A stretch of 6,358 bases of DNA, from positions 1 to 6,358 of the forward strand of contig JBCCZC010000339.1 of assembly GCA_039188505.1 (NCBI GenBank), in the 5' to 3' direction. Positions 1 through 4,222 of this stretch are shown in pieces. The notes below the pieces were generated by a model. The model made no database searches. It worked only from the letters and a program-made list of their open reading frames with translations, and had not been told where the DNA came from. The translations under genes were made by a program, and so were the position numbers. Within the stretch, counting starts at the first letter, position 1. Each line of letters starts with the position of its first letter. Source of the DNA: JBCCZC01 sp039188505 (GTDB lineage: Bacteria; Pseudomonadota; Gammaproteobacteria; Xanthomonadales; SZUA-38).

Positions 1-494
1 GGAACAAAGACCCTAAACTAAAAACAACGCGTTGGCGCTTCCACATCAACAAATCTTCAAAGCCGTTTGCACACAAATTTCACCTCGCCCCTGCACGTGA
101 CGTCTTTTTGCACGAAAAACCAGAACGGGGAGGCACGCAAAGCTTGATTAGGCAATGGCCAAGAGCTTGCCCGGTCAATCATTCACGTGATCATTTTACC
201 CATAAAAAACGGCTCGATCTGTGTGCTGGCACAGTCAGTTGCAAGTCAAACTATCACGGGCCATTGTGAGCGCATGGACCAGAGAAAGATACTCATGTCA
301 ATATATTATTTGACTTCGTTAAGGATGCATTTACTGCGAATCGATAATTCAGGGTGTGGGTGGTCCCAGAAAAGTTCCGGCATCGGGGCCAATAGGCAGT
401 ACGCGGCGAAGGTATGTGGGATTTGGCCCGCGAACAATCTGATCCGCAACGTATTTGTCCAGATTTGAACTCTCAATGCGCTTCAGAGGACAGC
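1..494. other. A+T-rich region without a convincing gene
   Basis: This stretch is about 46% G+C (hand count, 1-360), against roughly two thirds in the genes on the right. It holds short open frames, but none combines a ribosome binding site with protein-like composition. Visible structure: two CACGTG hexamers exactly 90 bp apart (94-99 and 184-189, the second inside the palindrome TCACGTGA at 183-190); GTCAA at 174-178, 245-249 and 297-301 with its complement TTGAC at 310-314; an 8-bp inverted repeat AAGTCAAA (243-250)/TTTGACTT (309-316); and a short hairpin CTGTG-TGCTGG-CACAG (219-234). The A+T-rich core at 301-310 could belong to a promoter for the gene at 495, but I found no well-spaced -35/-10 pair. 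It is best read as intergenic or decayed sequence, possibly of foreign origin. Confidence 0.5.
485..490 (+). promoter_or_regulatory. Ribosome binding site for the small gene at 495
   Basis: AGAGGA lies four bases before the ATG at 495. It decides the start: the in-frame ATG at 414 has GAAGGT directly abutting it with no spacer, so 495 is the better initiation site. Confidence 0.5.
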
Positions 495-836
495 ATGGCG
501 GAATTGCATTCTGATAAACCGGCAGCATCGGCAAAGGCCGAGCAGGCTGACGCACCATTGCCACCCCCTTCGTCACAAGACATTCCCGATGAACCACGCC
601 GTGCATTCAAGCAGGCAGAGCAGGCGTCGGAGCTGCAAGACGAACTTTTTCACATTCCCGTTGAACCACCGCCGCCAAAGGATGCACCTTTGGCACGGCA
701 CAAAGAATCTTTGCGGACTCTGGCAGATGCTTTTGCGCAAGAACAGGGCGAGCTGGCACAGAATAAAGCTATCGCCGCAGTCGAGGGAACTGAAGGCATC
801 AATGCCTCCAACGCGCAATCACCTGAGAAGCAATAG
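495..836 (+). CDS. Small hydrophilic Ala/Pro/Glu/Gln-rich protein of unknown function (113 aa)
   Basis: I do not recognise this protein. It has no signal peptide, membrane segment or cysteine. It begins MAELHSDKPAAS, has proline-rich patches (PLPPPSS near residue 27, EPPPPKDAP near residue 60) and two similar short pieces (AKAEQADAP, KQAEQASEL). The charged, low-complexity composition suggests a largely disordered, soluble protein with some helix in the second half. The start is chosen for its Shine-Dalgarno match; an in-frame ATG at 414 would add 27 residues. The stop codon TAG (834-836) uses the first two bases of the adjoining repeat array, so the C-terminus may have been set by repeat insertion. 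Codon use (GCA, CCA, GAA, TTG) and about 56% G+C differ from the GCC/GCG/CTC/GAG-rich genes to the right, which hints at transfer or weak selection. It is not a recognisable NHLM precursor: there is no nitrile-hydratase-like leader and no double-glycine site. It may be a real orphan gene or a fortuitous open frame. Confidence 0.45.
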   Translation: MAELHSDKPAASAKAEQADAPLPPPSSQDIPDEPRRAFKQAEQASELQDELFHIPVEPPPPKDAPLARHKESLRTLADAFAQEQGELAQNKAIAAVEGTEGINASNAQSPEKQ

Positions 837-912
837 CGATACAAGCCGCACGAGCGCCCGCCACCGTCAATCCGCTTCTACGCTTCTGAAAACAAGGCTA
901 GCGAATGTGAGC

Positions 913-947
913 GTCTTTGCCCGGCGTGCCGGGCGGAGGAGCGATAC
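913..947. repeat. Hairpin module 1 of the array
   Basis: The stem arms GCCCGGC (919-925) and GCCGGGC (928-934) are separated by GT, so in practice it would be a 6-bp stem with a 4-base loop. GTCTT precedes it and the AGCGATAC that opens the next unit follows it. There is no T-run on either side. Confidence 0.7.
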
Positions 948-1017
948 CGACCGCACGAGCGCCTGCCACGGGCAATCCGCCTCTACGCTTCTGAAGACAA
1001 AGGTAGCGAGTGTGAGC

Positions 1018-1053
1018 GTCTTCGCCCGGCACAGCCGGGCGGAGCAGCGATAC
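1018..1053. repeat. Hairpin module 2 of the array
   Basis: The stem arms GCCCGGC (1024-1030) and GCCGGGC (1034-1040) flank the loop ACA. The flanks are the same as in module 1 (GTCTTC before, GGAGC then AGCGATAC after). Confidence 0.7.
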
Positions 1054-1067
1054 GAGCCTTCCGGTAG

Positions 1068-1103
1068 GTCTTCGCCCGGCGCAGCCGGGTGGAGCAGCGA
1101 TAC
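1068..1103. repeat. Hairpin module 3 of the array
   Basis: The arms GCCCGGC (1074-1080) and GCCGGGT (1084-1090) flank the loop GCA. The outermost pair becomes a G-T wobble, so six Watson-Crick pairs remain. This is the hairpin nearest the end of the leftward gene (stop at 1114-1116) and could act as its mRNA 3' end, although no U-tract follows on that strand. Confidence 0.65.
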
Positions 1104-1113
1104 GAGCCTTCGC

Positions 1114-2112
1114 CTAGGGCAGCTCGCGGCAGATCAGACCCGCCAGATTGATCAGGCGCTCGATGTTCAGAGTGCCCTCGGCGCCGTCGCTGGTGCGGAC
1201 GTAGCGCGCCTCGCCCTGGTTGCAGTTGGTGAAGCTCAGGAAGAGCGTACCCCAATCCTCGAGCACCACATCGTCGGGGTCGAAGGCCTCGCCGAAGTCC
1301 GCCCCGGTGCTCGTCATCAGCGGCACCTCGATCTCACGCTGGCCGGCGGTTACGACCTGCTCGCCGAAGAAGTAACGCTGCTGCCCGTCCTCGAAGGCGT
1401 ACCAGAAGACCACGAGGACCAGTTCGCCCTGGCGGTCGGCGAAGTTGAACTGGAATCCCTGTCCCGGCGCATCGGGCTCGAACCAGGCACCGCCCAGCTC
1501 GGGCCGCAGAACCTGCTTCTCGAAGTCCTCCGGCGCGAAGAAGTCCTCGGGCCGGTAATGCTCCACCGAAACCGCCACGTTTTCCGAGCCGCGATAGAGC
1601 AGATCGAAGCCAAGGTTCTGATCGAAGGTCAGTACCTCCGGGGGCTGGTCGATCACGACCGTCACCGGCTCCGTGACGTCTGCGCAGAGGCGGTCACCCG
1701 TTTCGACATCCCGGACGAGCCTGGCGGTGTCGTAATCCACGCCGAGCTGAGTGATCTGGACCCGGCTCGAGCACACGAACATCTCGCCCTCGAGCGGGGT
1801 GACCGTGACCATGATCGCCGAATTGTCCGGCCGGCACGGTGCGCGCCAGATGGTGAGCTCGGCCGAATCCATGAACCCCTCGATCTCGAGTGTTGCCGTC
1901 GGGCCGACGGGCGTCAGCGGCAGCGGATTCGAGAGACAACCCTCGGGCACCGTGTTCAGCGAAAAATCCGGGGAGTTCTCGGAACCCTTCTGGATGATGT
2001 CGGCCGCCTTCTCGAGGGCGCGAAGATCGCTTTCGTTCAGTTCCTCGGCGGTCGAAGTCGCAACCGCGAGCAGTGCAATCGGGAGCAGCAGCAAGGTCCA
2101 TCGAGCGCGCAT
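1114..2112 (-). CDS. Secreted six-cysteine beta-rich protein of unknown function (332 aa)
   Basis: The N-terminus MRARWTLLLLPIALLAVATSTA followed by EELNESD is a clear Sec signal peptide, probably cut after residue 22, so the product is periplasmic or exported. The mature part has two regions. Residues about 55-175 are beta-strand-like and hold four cysteines (C59, C93, C114, C143). Residues about 203-330 contain GGAWFEPDAPGQGFQFNF (207-224), a hydrophobic LVLVVFWYAFEDGQQRYFFG strand pair (231-250), a GADFGEAFDP turn (270-279) and the last two cysteines (C297, C328). I associate this G-x-W-F-x-P...GQGF...FWY...DG-Q pattern with an uncharacterised family common in Xanthomonadales-like bacteria; that is from memory. 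Six cysteines in an exported protein suggest three disulfides. The start at 2112 is chosen for the AGGTGG five bases upstream and because it sits directly before the signal peptide; an ATG at 2136 would add eight residues. It is divergent from the TolC pair and ends at the edge of the repeat array. Function is unknown, and a link to the export operon is only positional. Confidence 0.85.
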   Translation of the reverse strand: MRARWTLLLLPIALLAVATSTAEELNESDLRALEKAADIIQKGSENSPDFSLNTVPEGCLSNPLPLTPVGPTATLEIEGFMDSAELTIWRAPCRPDNSAIMVTVTPLEGEMFVCSSRVQITQLGVDYDTARLVRDVETGDRLCADVTEPVTVVIDQPPEVLTFDQNLGFDLLYRGSENVAVSVEHYRPEDFFAPEDFEKQVLRPELGGAWFEPDAPGQGFQFNFADRQGELVLVVFWYAFEDGQQRYFFGEQVVTAGQREIEVPLMTSTGADFGEAFDPDDVVLEDWGTLFLSFTNCNQGEARYVRTSDGAEGTLNIERLINLAGLICRELP

Positions 2113-2117
2113 CACGT

Positions 2118-2123
2118 CCACCT
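2118..2123 (-). promoter_or_regulatory. Ribosome binding site of the secreted-protein gene
   Basis: On the minus strand AGGTGG lies five bases before the ATG that begins at 2112. It favours this start over the upstream ATG at 2136, which lacks a comparable site. Confidence 0.6.
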
Positions 2124-2169
2124 GGGCGAAATTCATTGCATTTTCGGGACGACCTGACCGATTCTTCGG

Positions 2170-2198
2170 TAGGCATGCCGGTAGCTGCATCGTACAAT
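2170..2198 (+). promoter_or_regulatory. Candidate sigma70-type promoter for the TolC operon
   Basis: TACAAT (2193-2198, five of six to TATAAT) is preceded with a 17-bp spacer by TAGGCA (2170-2175, four of six to TTGACA). Transcription would start near 2205 and leave a leader of about 45 bases before the first TolC gene. The -35 region overlaps a direct repeat of CGGTAG (2167-2172 and 2179-2184, 12-bp period) that brackets the palindrome GGCATGCC (2172-2179), so a regulator could bind there. The spacing is good but the -35 is weak. I saw no equally good promoter for the leftward gene in the same gap. Confidence 0.45.
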
Positions 2199-2244
2199 GA
2201 AATCCTTGCGCCCGTCGCGGCGCGCGCAGGTGAAAGTCTACGGG

Positions 2245-2251
2245 GGAAGGG
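2245..2251 (+). promoter_or_regulatory. Ribosome binding site of the first TolC gene; start ambiguous
   Basis: The purine run GGAAGGG ends directly against the ATG at 2252, which is too close for normal use. A GTG at 2258, two codons in and in frame, has the ideal six-base spacing. The true start may therefore be 2258, two residues shorter, with no effect on the signal peptide. Confidence 0.5.
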
Positions 2252-4162
2252 ATGACCGTGACCGTGCGACGAATTTTGATGGTGGCCAGCCTGGCGATCG
2301 CCCTGAACGCCGAGGCACAGCCACCGCTCGCCGATGGCACACCGCTGACGCTGATGGAGGCGGTCGAGCTCTCGCTACGCGCCAACCCCAACCTCAGAAT
2401 TACCGAGTTCAACGTGGACGTGCAGGCGGGCTTTCTGCAGCAGCAGAGCGGTCAGTTCGACCAGGCGCTCGGCTTCAATGCCTCGGTAGAATATCGCGAG
2501 GAGACCCTGACCAACGCCGCACGCCAGGGTCAGATCGACAACCGCCAGAACATCCAGACCGCCGCGGACTCGTTCGCGGAGCGGGCGACGACCCAGCGCA
2601 TCTTCCTCGCGGAACTCATCGAAGCGCAGGAAAACCCGGACGACATCTCCTTCTCCGATCCGAACGCGCAGAACCAGATCGACCTGATCAACGCGCTGAT
2701 CGATACGGCGCCGGACGCGGCCTCCCGCACGGAGCTCGAGGCGCTACGGGCCGACTTCCTGGAGCGGCGCCGGAACGAGGTTCAGGACTCGATCGACGAG
2801 CTGCTGTCGAACGAGGCAGCGGAGCGCGAGCGTCTGGAGAAGCTCGGCGGCGTTCCGGACACCGAGGAGAGTCTGTTCACAAGCGTGGACGTTTCCTATC
2901 GGATCCCCTACCGCAACGGCAACGTCGCCACGTTCTTCGCCGAACTGACGCAGAACGGCGGCAACTTCAAGGGCAAGCCGCGCGATCCGTCCTTCGGCGG
3001 TCGGGGCACCATCGATCTCTATCGGTCCCGGGTCGGGGTGCGGCTGGACCTCCCCTTCGGCCAGGGCAGCGGTCGTGCGGCCGTGGCAGCGTTCGAAGAA
3101 TCAGCGGCGCTCGGCCTTGACGCGGCGAAGTTCCGGCTTACCCAGCAGGCATCGAACGTGGTCGCGGCGACGGCCAACGCCTACTGGAGCCTGGTGGCGG
3201 CCCAGATGCGACGCGACGTCCTCGCCCGCTCGGCCAATCGCCAGGCGCGGCTGCTTTCGCTGGTGGATATCCTGATCGAAGCCGACCTGCTCCCGGCCAT
3301 CGAGCGCGGTCGTGCGCTCGCCCAGCAAGCGGACGCGCAGGCATCGCTCGTCGCCGCGGAGAACACGCTGCGCGCGGCCAAGCTCGCGCTGGCAGACCAG
3401 ATCGGTCTCCAGGTCGACGACGAAAGCCTGGCGCCGGCGGCTGCCGACGCGTTCCCCGCAGTGGCGGAGCTCGAATCCCTCAAGGACCTGCCGGTCTCGG
3501 ATCTGATCGTGCAGGCCCTCGAGGATCGGGGTGACCGCCTGGCCGCCGAGCTCGACGTGGATTCGGCTCGCGTCCTCGAGGAGGCGGCGAAACTCGAGCA
3601 GCGGCGGCGCCACGACGTCTCGGTAGAGATCTTCGGCACCGGCGTTTCCGAGACCAGCGACGTACCGCAGGGGATCGCGGACGCGTTTTTCGACGATCCC
3701 GTCTATCCGAGCGCCCGCCTGTCCTACAGCTACTCCCGCCCCATGAACAACGACGCCGCCGTCGGCCAGTTCCGGCAGGCGCAGGCGCAGCGGCAGCAGT
3801 CCGTCATCGGGGCGGAGGACCTTGCCCGGAGGATCCGGACCTCGGTCATCCAGTCTTCAGCGGCGCTCGCCGATGCATCCCAGCAGGCCGCCTTTGCTGA
3901 CGAAGCGATGCGGCTGTTTCAGGAGGCCGTCCTCAACGAAAGGGACAAGGTCGAGCTCGGCACGGCCACGGTGATCGACCTCATCCTGACCGAGGAACGC
4001 CTCACCATCGCCGAACTCAGCGTGGTCGGAGCACGCCAGCGTTATGCCAACGAGCTCATCGGCCTGCGCTTCGCGACGGCGACCCTCGTGGCATCGGAGG
4101 AAGAGGGCTACGCGGTCGAGGCACCCGCGCTCGTCAGCGTCCCCGAGCCGGCGGAGCGCTGA
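2252..4162 (+). CDS. TolC-family outer membrane efflux/export duct, first of two
   Basis: TolC-family proteins form trimeric outer membrane channels with a long periplasmic helical barrel, used by type I exporters and efflux pumps. The product has 636 residues. A Sec signal peptide (VRRILMVASLAIALNAEA, cut after about residue 22) is followed by the family's first helix (TPLTLMEAVELSLRANPNL, 30-48). The first barrel strand lies near 70-82, the second near 206-233, and another strand at about 255-269 ends in LPFGQGSG. Long helices span about 275-395. The second structural repeat starts near 413, with strands at about 455-495 and closing helices to about 613. The conserved C-terminal helix motif is visible as ELGTATVIDLILTEERL (568-584). 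Usual family length is about 420-500 residues; the excess is mainly a hydrophilic helical insertion at about 85-202 ending in LGGVP. It is the first gene of a run of three rightward genes, 60 bp before the second TolC gene. A role in peptide export is inferred from the downstream HlyD-like start. Confidence 0.93.
   Translation: MTVTVRRILMVASLAIALNAEAQPPLADGTPLTLMEAVELSLRANPNLRITEFNVDVQAGFLQQQSGQFDQALGFNASVEYREETLTNAARQGQIDNRQNIQTAADSFAERATTQRIFLAELIEAQENPDDISFSDPNAQNQIDLINALIDTAPDAASRTELEALRADFLERRRNEVQDSIDELLSNEAAERERLEKLGGVPDTEESLFTSVDVSYRIPYRNGNVATFFAELTQNGGNFKGKPRDPSFGGRGTIDLYRSRVGVRLDLPFGQGSGRAAVAAFEESAALGLDAAKFRLTQQASNVVAATANAYWSLVAAQMRRDVLARSANRQARLLSLVDILIEADLLPAIERGRALAQQADAQASLVAAENTLRAAKLALADQIGLQVDDESLAPAAADAFPAVAELESLKDLPVSDLIVQALEDRGDRLAAELDVDSARVLEEAAKLEQRRRHDVSVEIFGTGVSETSDVPQGIADAFFDDPVYPSARLSYSYSRPMNNDAAVGQFRQAQAQRQQSVIGAEDLARRIRTSVIQSSAALADASQQAAFADEAMRLFQEAVLNERDKVELGTATVIDLILTEERLTIAELSVVGARQRYANELIGLRFATATLVASEEEGYAVEAPALVSVPEPAER
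2504..2857 (+). other. Insertion domain in the first TolC protein (about residues 85-202)
   Basis: This segment lies between the first barrel strand (FNASVEYREE) and the second (SLFTSVDVSYRIPYRNGN). In typical TolC proteins these are joined by a short surface loop. It is hydrophilic and Glu/Asp/Arg/Gln-rich, has helix-like spacing (for example TELEALRADFLERRRNEVQD at 160-179), no cysteines, and ends in ERLEKLGGVP. By topology it should be outside the cell. The boundaries are approximate and were set by eye. Confidence 0.6.
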
Positions 4163-4193
4163 TCGTGGCCCGCCACACCACCGTTCATCCGAC

Positions 4194-4212
4194 ACGCCTC
4201 GGGGCGTAAGGA
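4194..4212 (+). promoter_or_regulatory. Short hairpin and ribosome binding site before the second TolC gene
   Basis: ACGCC (4194-4198) and GGCGT (4203-4207) form a 5-bp stem with loop TCGG. The stem directly abuts AAGGA (4208-4212), which lies ten bases before the TTG at 4223. The site supports the TTG start. There is no T-run, so it is not a terminator. The hairpin might help or hinder ribosome access, but the sequence alone does not say which. Confidence 0.4.
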
Positions 4213-4222
4213 CGCTTTCGCC

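Larger units (their letters stand above)
835..1117. repeat. Degenerate tandem array of REP-like hairpin repeats between convergent genes
   Basis: Units all begin AGCGATAC and run head to tail: unit 1 at 835-939 (105 bp), unit 2 at 940-1045 (106 bp), unit 3 shortened at 1046-1095 (50 bp), and a terminal fragment at 1096-1117. By my hand alignment units 1 and 2 differ at about 13 positions plus one base of length. Unit 3 keeps the start and the hairpin end but lacks the middle. The first 16 bases of the fragment (1096-1111) are identical to those of unit 3. Each of the three units has a GC-rich inverted repeat near its right end. The array fills the space between a rightward gene ending at 836 and a leftward gene ending at 1114, the classic position of REP/BIME-type extragenic elements. 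It is not a CRISPR array because there are no unique spacers of constant size. A role in mRNA 3'-end protection or transcription termination is inference. Confidence 0.8.

Noticed and set aside
3..269. A frame open from the left edge for 88 codons with no start
   Set aside because: The translation is rich in His, Lys and Arg without recognisable pattern. At this base composition such a run can arise by chance, so an incoming gene cannot be supported.
351..440. Possible insertion-sequence end around GGTGTGGGTGGTCCCAGAAA
   Set aside because: It looked vaguely like a transposon terminus, but I found no matching inverted repeat, target duplication or transposase in the window.
187..468. A 93-codon open frame starting at GTG 187
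   Set aside because: It has no ribosome binding site, its composition is not protein-like, and it overlaps the upstream part of the small gene's region.
495..836. NHLM/RiPP precursor peptide for the export system
   Set aside because: The protein has no nitrile-hydratase-like or Nif11-like leader, no double-glycine cleavage site, no cysteine-rich core, and lies beyond a convergent gene and the array.
835..1117. CRISPR array
   Set aside because: The units are contiguous near-copies with internal hairpins, not short identical repeats separated by unique spacers of even length.
589..2157. A 522-codon open frame on the plus strand
   Set aside because: It crosses the small gene in another frame, the repeat array, and the antisense of the secreted-protein gene. 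The protein has no coherent domain, and the minus-strand gene has a signal peptide and a ribosome binding site.
2843..2857. LGGVP as a double-glycine peptidase cleavage site
   Set aside because: It lies in the middle of an outer membrane protein just before a barrel strand, far from any leader, so it is better explained as a structural turn ending the insertion.
4194..4207. Intrinsic terminator between the two TolC genes
   Set aside because: The stem is only five base pairs and no T-run follows; the next ribosome binding site abuts it, so the genes are probably co-transcribed.
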